From the NCBI GenBank assembly GCA_036725345.1, contig DAIMEJ010000001.1:1-64000 (forward strand): 64,000 nt of DNA, read 5' to 3'. Within the stretch, counting starts at the first letter, position 1; the number at the start of each line of letters is the position of its first letter. Origin of the DNA: JAPLJU01 sp036725345 (GTDB lineage: Bacteria; Desulfobacterota; Syntrophia; Syntrophales; UBA2192). Made by a program: the position numbers and the translations under genes. Of this stretch, positions 15,933 to 25,200 are shown piece after piece. The notes below the pieces were generated by a model that searched no databases, had not been told where the DNA came from, and saw only the letters and a list, made by a program, of their open reading frames with translations.

Positions 15933-17065
15933 TCAAGCACTTGACGATTCTTACTGTTGTTGCCGCCGGTGCTGTTGTTTTTTTTGGGTTTGTGAAGACA
16001 GCCTCAGCATGGAAAATACAACCTGTTCCCGTGCGGACGGAGGAGCAAATCTGGAAGTTGGATTCGTGGATCAAGAAGTTGAGAAGTCATATTCCGGAGG
16101 AACTTGCCGAGAACTTTTCAAAGGCGCAACATGAGCACATCGCCCACCGGATCTTCGGGTGTGAAGGAGAGGATTGCAGCCGCCCTCAACCCGGGGTTCA
16201 GAAATCCGCACCATCCGCCGTTCTCGATGGTGTATGCTGGAATGACGCGCCGCCGTTCACATTGCCTGAGGCGAGAACGGGGATCTGCCCGACGGGAGAG
16301 GTCATCACGATTATCAACTACCCTGAATGCTGGGGACTTTTGTTCATGGACGCAAAGAGGCAGGCTGAAGCGGGAAGGCAGTATCACACTGCGCCAGGGA
16401 CCCCCGTGCTTTACCGCTCTCACTTCGGCGATATGCAGTTCCTTCACTCCATGGCTTCCAGCGAGAAGGAACTCGCCGACGAGACCAAGCAGAAGATCAT
16501 GGCCTGGGCCAAATTGATGTACGGCATTGCACTGGGCGAAGTCAACCGAAGCACCAGCATCAGGAAGATGGGCCTCGCAGATATCGAAAGCCTTTTCACT
16601 TCGGGGGACGACACCATCCACACGCTCTTCGTGAACGATAAGACCGAAGAGCGCAGGGGTGATGAGAACCTTCGTCTCTTCGCCATGGGGGTGCTCATCC
16701 ATATGGTTTCCGACAGTTTCACGGATTCTCACGTGGAAAGGGACGAGCCAGGCCGGGAAGAATGCAAGAAGGTCAGCGGCAAGCGTAACCCCGGGTCGAT
16801 TAGAAGTTTTCGTGCTTACAGTCTGCAGGACAGCGCGGCCCACGGGAAGGCCGAAACCGATCGCGAACTGTCCCGCCGGATCCATAATCTGACGGATGTG
16901 GGCAGAAACATCATGGAATATTATTCCAGGAAAGCCCCGTGGGAAGAATTGGAAGCCTACCTGGACTGCGTGTATGATCTCTCGAATCCGGCGGCCCCGG
17001 CGGGCCCCGGAGCGAAATATCGAAGGAGAGAACCGGGACCCATATTCCCCGGGGGGAAAGAATAG
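15929..17065 (+). CDS. secreted protein resembling zinc-dependent phospholipase C
   Basis: A 378-residue exported protein with a clear signal peptide (residues 1-28, ending in TASA). The middle contains LFAMGVLIHMVSDSFTDSHVERD, with the spaced His-Asp-His pattern seen in zinc-dependent phospholipase C and S1/P1 nuclease folds. Other candidate metal ligands are scattered histidines such as the one in HIAHRIFG. It may hydrolyse phospholipids or other phosphodiesters outside the cell. The start at ATG 15929 is preceded by GAGAGG; it overlaps the end of the RAYT remnant by four bases. A second, divergent protein with a similar His-Asp-His motif and a lipase-like lipoprotein follow in the same direction, suggesting a lipid-degrading unit. 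Function is inferred from motif only. Confidence 0.55.
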   Translation: MIKHLTILTVVAAGAVVFFGFVKTASAWKIQPVPVRTEEQIWKLDSWIKKLRSHIPEELAENFSKAQHEHIAHRIFGCEGEDCSRPQPGVQKSAPSAVLDGVCWNDAPPFTLPEARTGICPTGEVITIINYPECWGLLFMDAKRQAEAGRQYHTAPGTPVLYRSHFGDMQFLHSMASSEKELADETKQKIMAWAKLMYGIALGEVNRSTSIRKMGLADIESLFTSGDDTIHTLFVNDKTEERRGDENLRLFAMGVLIHMVSDSFTDSHVERDEPGREECKKVSGKRNPGSIRSFRAYSLQDSAAHGKAETDRELSRRIHNLTDVGRNIMEYYSRKAPWEELEAYLDCVYDLSNPAAPAGPGAKYRRREPGPIFPGGKE

Positions 17066-17189
17066 CCTCTGCGGGTCTCTGCTTCGGGCGGGCATCCACT
17101 TGCCTGAGAGATCCATAACCGATTGCAGAAATTATTGCCGCCATTGGAACGATATGCTGGACACTCGAGAAAGGTAGGAGGGGGGGGAA

Positions 17190-18680
17190 ATGCTTAGAAT
17201 AAACCTGCGGTTCATCTTGCTGGCCATCTTCATACTATCGGTCATTCCCGGCCAGGCTCACGGCATGAGCGGTGAGGAGCATGTGTTAATATCGAGGAAT
17301 GCATTTTTAGTTTCACTGGCGCATGCTCAAAAGACCGGACTGTTAAGCGAGGACGAAGTGCAATCGCTGAAATCATGTTTCACAGAAAATGACAGCATGA
17401 ATTACGGATACTTGTCAAAGATTGTTGACGACGTGACCGATCCGTCGAAATTAATAAAATTGTATGGTCCGGATATGCAAGTCGATCGCGGAGTGGATTG
17501 TTCCAAAGCAAAAAATTTATTGAGTGCCCGCAAAGTACCGTTGATAGATAAAATAATGGCGTCCAAGTATAATGAAGACCATTTTCAGGGAAAGACGTTA
17601 ACCAAGTTCACAGAGTTTCATGATTTGGCCCAACTCTATGCCGTAAGGGGAAATTTGGCGTGGGCTTTGGTCCTCAGCGCCTTTGCGGCGCATTACCTTG
17701 AAGATTTTTTCGCTCCGGGACATGTTTTAACACCCCGCACAGAAGTTAATAACATCAGTGCGCGGGCTCTTCATGATATGCTGGACAAAGACGGGGCCGA
17801 GATCAGCATCAAGACCACAGAGAAAATAAAGGATTATCTCGATATTATCACAGAGATGAAAGAGATAAACGGTGATTCAGATGAGGGAGTTAAGGCCATA
17901 TTCAATTTGAAGGACAATTACATGACCGTCTACGGCGACGGTATGATGAAAAACGCAAAAGGACAAAAAGAGCTCATGACAGCTGAAGTGGCAAAGACCA
18001 TAACCGCCGTATTCAATGCCTATAAGACTCAAACGATATCGAAGTCATTTGATGGAAATTATATCGTAAATATAAAAACTGAAGAAAAACCGGGTCGTCT
18101 GTTGGGCAAGATTTATAAGTACGAGGAGATAACTCCCATGTTCGATGATGTAGCATATAAACCGGTAAGAAGGGATTATGAACTGGGCAGATTGGTTCCA
18201 ATCATTGAGGTGACACCCTACATATCCACGCCTCTCAGGCAAGGTGTTAATTCGAGGTGGGGCGTTGAAGCGGATTTGGCCCTGTATGTCATCCCTCAGA
18301 TCGGCAAGGACTCGGCAGTCTCCAAATTCTTTCAAACATTTTTAGTCGGCGCGGCATTGGGTTATGACTATACGGATGACATGTTTGACGCGAATAATTT
18401 TTCACATGGACCCATGGTTAAATTATTATTTGATATTAAAAATACGGATATCGGGTTCTGCTTGTATGCAAAATGGAAATTCAATGATGAAGATGACCAC
18501 GAGTTCCAATCTGTACCGTTCGGCGCAAGGATGAGTTTCAGCAGGGATTTTTTCTCGTTATTTTTCGGGGTAGGGAACGAGCCGCGCTATGTGAACGAAA
18601 GGGAAAATGTAGTAACGGTCTATACGGGACTGACGGTATATTTCCCGATGGGAATGACATTGGGCGGATTGGTTGATTAG
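17190..18680 (+). CDS. secreted phospholipase-C-like protein with C-terminal beta-rich domain
   Basis: A 496-residue protein with a signal peptide (residues 1-25, ending QAHG). The N-terminal helical half has MSGEEHVLISRNAF just after the cleavage site, FTEFHDLAQLYAVRGN, then SAFAAHYLEDFFAPGHVLTPR, a His-x3-Asp-x5-His pattern like zinc-dependent phospholipase C. From about residue 330 the sequence alternates polar and hydrophobic residues (EVTPYISTPL, GVEADLALYVIPQ, TGLTVYFPMG) and ends like an outer-membrane beta-barrel strand. AGGAGGGGGG precedes the ATG. It is lower in G+C than its neighbours, which could mean recent acquisition. It lies directly between the other PLC-like gene and the lipase-like gene. 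Confidence 0.5.
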   Translation: MLRINLRFILLAIFILSVIPGQAHGMSGEEHVLISRNAFLVSLAHAQKTGLLSEDEVQSLKSCFTENDSMNYGYLSKIVDDVTDPSKLIKLYGPDMQVDRGVDCSKAKNLLSARKVPLIDKIMASKYNEDHFQGKTLTKFTEFHDLAQLYAVRGNLAWALVLSAFAAHYLEDFFAPGHVLTPRTEVNNISARALHDMLDKDGAEISIKTTEKIKDYLDIITEMKEINGDSDEGVKAIFNLKDNYMTVYGDGMMKNAKGQKELMTAEVAKTITAVFNAYKTQTISKSFDGNYIVNIKTEEKPGRLLGKIYKYEEITPMFDDVAYKPVRRDYELGRLVPIIEVTPYISTPLRQGVNSRWGVEADLALYVIPQIGKDSAVSKFFQTFLVGAALGYDYTDDMFDANNFSHGPMVKLLFDIKNTDIGFCLYAKWKFNDEDDHEFQSVPFGARMSFSRDFFSLFFGVGNEPRYVNERENVVTVYTGLTVYFPMGMTLGGLVD

Positions 18681-18696
18681 CCGTCAAATTAGTTCG

Positions 18697-19821
18697 ATGA
18701 TAAGAAGCAATCCAACAGGGTCAAATATATCTCCCACAGGTGCCGGACGCGGCGACTACCGCGCGGATCACCGATTGCTTATTTGTATTGCCCTTTCGTT
18801 CATTTGCCTTCTTGTCACCGGGTGTCTCTGTAAACCGCTTCTTCCCTATACGTTGGAGACACCGCCCCTCACGTTGGTCCCGGCTTCGATGACAGACATC
18901 GAGGACGGCCGCGGCCGTTTTCGGGAGATCTATTGCGCGGTCCAGAAAGACCGCGGGGACGAACTGCCCTATAACCGCCCCTGTGAGGAGGTGGTACTGC
19001 GACTTGCGGGAGAGCCGAATCCGACGTCCAAACCGGTCTCGCTCGGACAGGCAAAACTCAAGCTTCGGTTTTTCTTTGTTCCCGGGCTCTACAACGACTG
19101 CATCGACGTCAGCAAGGCCTTTTCCTTCGCCCGCGTGCATGTCGAGCGGTACGGATACCGGACGCGGGATCTCCCTGTCAGCGGCTGGTCGAGCAGCAGC
19201 CACAATGCAGGGCTGATCCGCAATGCCCTGATGGCTGTGGAACTTTCACAGGATGAACAAGTGGTGTTGGTCGGATATTCGAAAGGTGCGCCGGACATCC
19301 TGCAGGCCCTCGTGGAATACCCGGAGATTGTCCGACGGGTGAAGGCGGTCGTTTCTATTGCCGGCGTCGTCGGGGGATCACCGCTGACCGATGCAATCGA
19401 TGAACCCTACAGGGAAATGCTGGGGAAAAACCCCCTGGTTGATTGCCCGGGCGGGGTCGGTGACCCGATAGCAAGCATCCAGCGTTCGGTCCGACAGAAA
19501 TGGCTATCGCAATACCGACTCCCGGCATCGGTAAAGTATTTTTCGCTCGCAGCCTTTGCCGAGAGGGAAAACATCTCCACGGTTCTCAGGGTCTCCTATG
19601 ACCGCCTGGCCCTGATCGACCCCCGGAATGACAGCCAGTTGATCTTCTATGACCAGCTCATTCCCGGAAGCACGCTTCTTGGATACGTCAGGGCCGATCA
19701 CTGGGCGGTCGCCATGCCTTTTTCGCAGGACAGGTTTATGCCTGCCTTGATCGACAGGAACGGCTTCCCTCGCGAAGTCCTCCTGGAAGCTGTCTTTCGA
19801 TTCGTTGAAGAAAGCCTGTAA
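18697..19821 (+). CDS. lipase-like alpha/beta-hydrolase lipoprotein
   Basis: A protein of 374 residues from ATG 18697 (a TTG at 18673 would overlap the previous stop). A hydrophobic stretch ends in LLVTGC, a lipobox, so it is probably a lipoprotein anchored at Cys43 or so of this start. An alpha/beta-hydrolase fold follows: LRFFFVPGLYNDC before the nucleophile, then QVVLVGYSKGAPDILQAL with the Gly-x-Ser-x-Gly elbow, and RADHWAVAMPF with the likely catalytic histidine. Proteins of this kind hydrolyse esters, often lipids. It overlaps or directly follows the PLC-like gene and likely belongs to the same operon. Substrate unknown. Confidence 0.65.
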   Translation: MIRSNPTGSNISPTGAGRGDYRADHRLLICIALSFICLLVTGCLCKPLLPYTLETPPLTLVPASMTDIEDGRGRFREIYCAVQKDRGDELPYNRPCEEVVLRLAGEPNPTSKPVSLGQAKLKLRFFFVPGLYNDCIDVSKAFSFARVHVERYGYRTRDLPVSGWSSSSHNAGLIRNALMAVELSQDEQVVLVGYSKGAPDILQALVEYPEIVRRVKAVVSIAGVVGGSPLTDAIDEPYREMLGKNPLVDCPGGVGDPIASIQRSVRQKWLSQYRLPASVKYFSLAAFAERENISTVLRVSYDRLALIDPRNDSQLIFYDQLIPGSTLLGYVRADHWAVAMPFSQDRFMPALIDRNGFPREVLLEAVFRFVEESL

Positions 19822-19952
19822 GTTTCTGCGTGCGGCCTTGAAGTTTTAAAGCAGCCAAGGTATCATTATCGAAGGGTAATATATCCGAAAGCGATCCCGG
19901 GGATGCTGATTACGCCGGAAAAAATATCCCTACACCTGCCACGATGCGCTCC

Positions 19953-20005
19953 GGCTGTTGAAGAAAATACCTGTCGAATAAGACCCTTGTGCCTATATGA
20001 TCCGG
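19953..20005 (+). repeat. dispersed intergenic repeat, family 2, copy 2
   Basis: GAAAATACCTGTCGAATAAG and the following ACCCTTGT match the copy at 13944-13994, located in the intergenic space upstream of the flavoprotein gene. Confidence 0.6.
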
Positions 20006-20104
20006 CAATAAAAATTATATCAGCTAAACTGTTGAGCAATGAATTCTGAAGAAATGGAGAGATGTGGTCAACCAATCGACGTTGCGTGAAAGGAGGAAGA
20101 TTTA

Positions 20105-21703
20105 ATGGCAGATGAAAATGGAAAAGAGCAGAGAGGGATCACCAGGCGAACCTTTATCAAGGGCACGGCGGCGGGGGCAGGGGCCCTTGCCGTCGCAGGG
20201 CTTCCTTCGGGTGCGGCGGCTGCCGCGGAGGATCTGCCGAAGAAATGGGACAGGACTGCCGATGTGGTTGTCGTGGGATACGGCGGTGCCGGAGCCGTGG
20301 CGGCAATCACCGCCCATGATAAAGGCACGAAGGTTCTCATCCTGGAAAAACAGGCCGCGGCCTCGCATACCTCCAATACGCAGATGTGCCTTGGCGTGTT
20401 CCTCTCTCCGGACAATGTTCAGAACACCATTGCCTACATGGAGGTGGCATCGAGAGTGAACGTCGATATGCCCGAATCGAAAGACATTGACGACGACACC
20501 ATCCGGGCGTGGGCCGAGTACTCGGTCAAAAACAAGGATTGGATGACGAGCATGGGGGCAAAGGAGTTCATCACCTTCGTTCCCCGCGGCAGGGACCCGA
20601 AGTGGCCCGGCAATAACGCCATCAAAGCCTACCAGCTCAAGAAGCCCGACGGCAAGCCCGGCGTGGGAGTGGACCTGTTCGCGTTCCTGGATGAGAAGGT
20701 CAAGGCCCGCAAGATAGAGATCCTCTGGCAGACCCCGGCCCGGAAACTTATCCGGAACAAAGCAGGGGAGATTGCCGGTGTCCGGGTTCAAAAAGACGGC
20801 AAGGACATGGCCATCCGGGCCTCCAAGGCCGTCGTGCTCACCTGCGGCGGATTCGAGTTCAATCAGGCTATGTTGAAAACGTATTTCCCGGCCTACCCGC
20901 TGACCTTCTACGGCAACCCCGAAAATACCGGGGACGGTGTCCGCATGGCCCTCGGTGCAGGGGCCGATCTGTGGCACATGACGGTCCTGGGCGGCGGCTT
21001 GAAGCTCAAGTTCCCGGATTTCCCGACGGCTTTCGGTGAGGCCCTCGGCCAGGGCAGTTTCATCGTCGTCGACAAGAACGGGAAGCGGTTCAAAGCTGAG
21101 AATGAGCTGGGCGGGTACTCGGGGTACTGGAATGCCCTCGTGTACGATACGGTCAAATACACCTGGCCTCGCATCCCTGTCTGGTGGGTCTTTGACGAAA
21201 AAAGGCGGACATCGGGTCCCCTGGTCCGGACGAATCTGGGCGCGGCCGGCCCTCTCAAAATGTATGAGTGGAGCCCGGACAACAGCAAGGAGGTAGCCCG
21301 GGGCTGGATCACCAAGGCGGAGAGCATCAGGGACCTGGCGCTGAAGATCAAGGTCGACCCTGAAAATCTTGCGGCCGAGGTGGCCAAATTCAACAGCTTC
21401 GTCGGCAAGGGCAAGGACGAGGACTTCAACAGGACTCTCACTACCATGAAGCCCCTCGACACGCCTCCATACTATGCTGTTCCTTTATGGCCGGGTCTCA
21501 ACAACACATTCGGCGGACCGAGGAGAAACGCACAGGCACAGGTTCTGGACGCATACGGGAAGCCTATTCCCCGGCTTTACAGCGCCGGGGAGCTGGGGTC
21601 CATTTTCGTGCAGTATCCCCAGGGTGGGGCCAACATCGGGGAGTGCATCGCTTTCGGGCGAATCGCCGGTGAGAAAGCGGCTGCTCTGAAATCCTGGAAG
21701 TAG
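20105..21703 (+). CDS. Tat-exported FAD-dependent oxidoreductase, fumarate-reductase/ketosteroid-dehydrogenase type
   Basis: A 532-residue flavoprotein with a twin-arginine signal (TRRTFIKGTA at about residues 13-22). The mature protein begins with the FAD motif VVVVGYGGAGAVAAITA and belongs to the fumarate reductase flavoprotein / 3-ketosteroid dehydrogenase family. It ends with the usual YSAGELGSIF and the second FAD contact GGANIGECIAFGRIAGEKAA. An AAAGGAGGAA ribosome site precedes the ATG. A periplasmic tetraheme cytochrome c gene follows 75 bases later, suggesting the flavoprotein receives electrons from it to reduce an enoate- or fumarate-like substrate. The substrate is unknown, and a dehydrogenase role with electrons leaving to the cytochrome is equally possible. 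Confidence 0.85.
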   Translation: MADENGKEQRGITRRTFIKGTAAGAGALAVAGLPSGAAAAAEDLPKKWDRTADVVVVGYGGAGAVAAITAHDKGTKVLILEKQAAASHTSNTQMCLGVFLSPDNVQNTIAYMEVASRVNVDMPESKDIDDDTIRAWAEYSVKNKDWMTSMGAKEFITFVPRGRDPKWPGNNAIKAYQLKKPDGKPGVGVDLFAFLDEKVKARKIEILWQTPARKLIRNKAGEIAGVRVQKDGKDMAIRASKAVVLTCGGFEFNQAMLKTYFPAYPLTFYGNPENTGDGVRMALGAGADLWHMTVLGGGLKLKFPDFPTAFGEALGQGSFIVVDKNGKRFKAENELGGYSGYWNALVYDTVKYTWPRIPVWWVFDEKRRTSGPLVRTNLGAAGPLKMYEWSPDNSKEVARGWITKAESIRDLALKIKVDPENLAAEVAKFNSFVGKGKDEDFNRTLTTMKPLDTPPYYAVPLWPGLNNTFGGPRRNAQAQVLDAYGKPIPRLYSAGELGSIFVQYPQGGANIGECIAFGRIAGEKAAALKSWK

Positions 21704-21720
21704 CGGACAAGAGAAAACAG

Positions 21721-21755
21721 ACGGGGAGCGGTATCGGACTGACACTGCTCCCCGT
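21721..21755 (+). terminator. hairpin between flavoprotein and cytochrome genes
   Basis: ACGGGGAGC pairs with GCTCCCCGT around a 17-base loop, but it is not followed by a clean T run. It could attenuate expression of the cytochrome relative to the flavoprotein or protect the upstream mRNA. Confidence 0.5.
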
Positions 21756-21778
21756 GTTCTTACATGAAAGGCTGATCG

Positions 21779-22165
21779 ATGAAACCGGCAAAAAGTCGAA
21801 TGCCCGTTGTTTTTCTCGCGCTATGTCTTATCCTGTTCGCTGTTGCCACGGCCCTGTTTGCACCGCGCCCTGATGCATCGGCTCAGGCCGAGGCCGGAAA
21901 ATTCCTGGCGGACCGCCACCAGGCAAAAAAGATGGATTGTGCCGCCTGCCACAAAGAAAGCCCTCCAAAGGCCCTCGTCCCCACGGCCGTCTGCCTGGGG
22001 TGCCACGGTCCGTATGCCAAACTGGCGGAGAAGACGGCCAGGCTGGAGCACAACCCCCACGCCTCCCACGAAGGGGATCTCGCATGCGAGTCTTGCCATC
22101 ATGCCCACAAACCTCCGGAGGACCACTGCGCCAAGTGCCACACTTTCGGCATGAAGGTTCGATGA
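21779..22165 (+). CDS. periplasmic tetraheme c-type cytochrome
   Basis: A 128-residue exported cytochrome with a signal peptide (about 1-38) and four CxxCH heme-binding motifs, CAACH at 54-58, CLGCH at 72-76, CESCH at 103-107 and CAKCH at 117-121. Additional histidines (HQAK, HNPHASH, HHAHKPP) can provide the distal ligands of bis-His hemes. The spacing resembles the small tetraheme cytochrome domain joined to flavocytochrome c fumarate reductases of Shewanella, here encoded separately from the flavoprotein. It should shuttle electrons in the periplasm to or from the adjacent flavoprotein. Confidence 0.9.
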   Translation: MKPAKSRMPVVFLALCLILFAVATALFAPRPDASAQAEAGKFLADRHQAKKMDCAACHKESPPKALVPTAVCLGCHGPYAKLAEKTARLEHNPHASHEGDLACESCHHAHKPPEDHCAKCHTFGMKVR

Positions 22166-22171
22166 TATCCT

Positions 22172-22222
22172 GGGGTCAGGCTTTGATAATTTGATATTTT
22201 CAGGCGTGATTAAGCGGCCCGT
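22172..22222 (+). repeat. dispersed intergenic repeat, family 1, copy B
   Basis: GGGGTCAGGCTTTGATAATT with GATATTTTCAGGCG and TAAGCGGCCCG matches copies A, C and D. It lies between the convergent cytochrome and RTX genes. Confidence 0.65.
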
Positions 22223-22278
22223 TCACCCTGCTGACAGGAAAAATCTGAAATGACCTGATGTTTTAGTGGCCCGACGGC

Positions 22279-25200
22279 TCAGCCCTGGGGGTTGAGCTGC
22301 TGGTGCCACGTCTGAGCAAGCACTGCCTGATAGATCTGGTCGTTCCTTAGTGTGTTGTATTTCTGGACGATGTCCATCCCCTGGGTACTGTTGAAATCGA
22401 TCATGGCATTGACGATGTTTTCCATGTCCTGCCGGGTGATGTAGCAGCCGTCCGTCACCTCCAGCCGCTCGATGCCATAGTTGGCCTGGAACTGCCTCGA
22501 AATACGGATGTAATCATCATCATCGGTGAAGATGAGAAGGTCCTGCCCGTCCCGGAACATCACAACCGCCTGTTTATCGATGCCTTCTCCCAGTCTAACC
22601 GTGTCGATGTTGCCGGCCGTCGTGTCGTAATCCTCGATTTTGTCCTGGCCGTGGTCTCCGGCAAACAGATAGGTGTCGTTTCCCGTTCCGTAGTTATAGA
22701 GTGTGTCATCCCCCGCCCCCCCGTCGAGGATGTCGTCTGCGTTTTTCCCGTGCAGGGTGTCATTACCGGCCAGGCCGTAAACTAAGTTTCTGCGGCCGTC
22801 AAAGCCGTAGTTGAGATTATCATTACCCTCGGTGCCCGAGATAATGACGTTGACTTTCTCGGTGACCTCAGCGGCCGTCAGCTCCGTCCCGTCGGCAAAC
22901 AGAAACCGGTCCACCTGGTAATACTCGCCGTTCAGCCACCTGTCAAACTTCAGCGTCTCCCCTGTTTCCCTGTTTCGCAGCAAGAGGTTGCCGCCCCTGT
23001 TGCTCCCCTCTCCAATGTACTCGAAGGAGTCCGGCGTCAGCCCTTCACCGAACTGGATGGTGTCAAAACCGTTCTGATTTATGACCGTGGCATAGGGACC
23101 GACATAACCGATGGCATAACTGTTAATCGTGTCGTTCCCCGACCCCTGGCTGTAGAGGTACGTGTCGTCCCCCGAACCGCCGTTGAGAATATCGTCACCC
23201 AGGCCCCCGTCGAGGAGGTCATTGTCGTATTCCCCGTTGAGGGTGTCGTTCCCTTCACCACCCCTCAAAACGTCATTGCCCGTGAAGCCATTAAGGGTAT
23301 CGTTGCCGGTACCACCCTCCATAAGGTCGGCTCCGTAACCGGCATAAATGACGTCATCCCCCGCCCCCCCGTCGAGGATGTCGTCTGCGTTTTTCCCGTG
23401 CAGGGTGTCATTACCGGCCAGGCCGTAAACTAAGTTTCTGCGGCCGTCAAAGCCGTAGTTGAGATTATCATTACCCTCGGTGCCCGAGATAATGACGTTG
23501 ACTTTCTCGGTGACCTCAGCGGCCGTCAGCTCCGTCCCGTCGGCAAACAGAAACCGGTCCACCTGGTAATACTCGCCGTTCAGCCACCTGTCAAACTTCA
23601 GCGTCTCCCCTGTTTCCCTGTTTCGCAGCAAGAGGTTGCCGCCCCTGTTGCTCCCCTCTCCAATGTACTCGAAGGAGTCCGGCGTCAGCCCTTCACCGAA
23701 CTGGATGGTGTCAAAACCGTTCTGATTTATGACCGTGGCATAGGGACCGACATAACCGATGGCATAACTGTTAATCGTGTCGTTCCCCGACCCCTGGCTG
23801 TAGAGGTACGTGTCGTCCCCCGAACCGCCGTTGAGAATATCGTCACCCAGGCCCCCGTCGAGGAGGTCATTGTCGTATTCCCCGTTGAGGGTGTCGTTCC
23901 CTTCACCACCCCTCAAAACGTCATTGCCCGTGGAGCCATTAAGGGTATCGTTGCCGGCGCTTCCATCAGCGATATCGTTCCCGCCACTGGCGTACACAGT
24001 ATCGTCGCCGGCGCCGCCTACGAGGATGTCACTGTCATTCGCGCCGTACAAAAAATCGTTGCCGCCCTGCCCGTAGAGTGCATCATTTCCCGCTGTGGCG
24101 TAAAGGCTGTCATTGCCATCACCCCCGGCGATTGCCTCATCGACGTCTCTTCCCCTTAACGTTTCACCATTATCCGTGCCTGACATGACATACAGGCCGG
24201 CCGAGTCGATGAGCCAGGTCAGATCCTCGCCCTGTTCAGCGAAGTGGGACCTGAACGACATGTAATCTATAATTTCATTTGCACCGGACCCCTTCAGACT
24301 GCGGGCAAACTCAGAAAGAAACACGCGGCCCTTCTCGGGGTCTTCAGCCATCCGTGCCTCAATCTCGGCAATGGCCAGGCTCGGATCGCCTGTCAGTTTG
24401 TCTGATACATCGTCCCACCGGTATGCTATTTGCTCATACAAGACTTTCAGGTGGGTCTGGGCCATGAACTGACCATAGTACATCTCGTAGAGTTCCTTGT
24501 ATGCCTCATTCAGAAAAGGTGCAGCATTTACGTTGGGGTTCAGTCCGCCAACTCCGACGATATCCTGCCCATAGAATTTCTCCAGTACATGGAGTCTTCT
24601 GGCATCGATATTCGGACCCCTGCTCGCAGGGTCTATTCCCCACGCTCCTGCCCATCGGAATAAAATTTCGTCCATGAGCTGTTCGCGTGCCTCAACACCA
24701 TCCGCTGACATGAAAGTTTCAACGAGATTCTTGAGATTGGGTGTACTGACAATTTGTACCGCGATCAGAAGTTCGCTCGGCTCTGTTGCTAAAGCCTCTC
24801 TTGCCATAGCCTGGTGCAAGTCGTAGAGATTGCCGTAACCTTTCAAATCGGGTAAAGCAGCAATCTCGTGCGAAACCTCGAGCCACTCCTCCGCTATGGT
24901 GGCGGTGGTGTCGCGGGCAACGAGAAAACTCCCGATATTTCCAAGAGAACCATCGGTTTTTACAAATGTTCCGGCCTCGATTTGAGTGTTGCCTTTCCCG
25001 TCCGTTACATTTACATCCGTGTGGTCCCAACTGATTGACTGTATTCCCAGTTGATCCAGCGTGAATAGCTCACCTCCCGAAGAGAAACCGTCCCCATCCA
25101 GATCCCGCCACACTTTAAGTTGCTCCCAGGCGGCATCGCTGGCATCAAGCACATTGTCTATGATTTGCTCTTCGAGGACCAACCCGGCATCGATAAAGTT

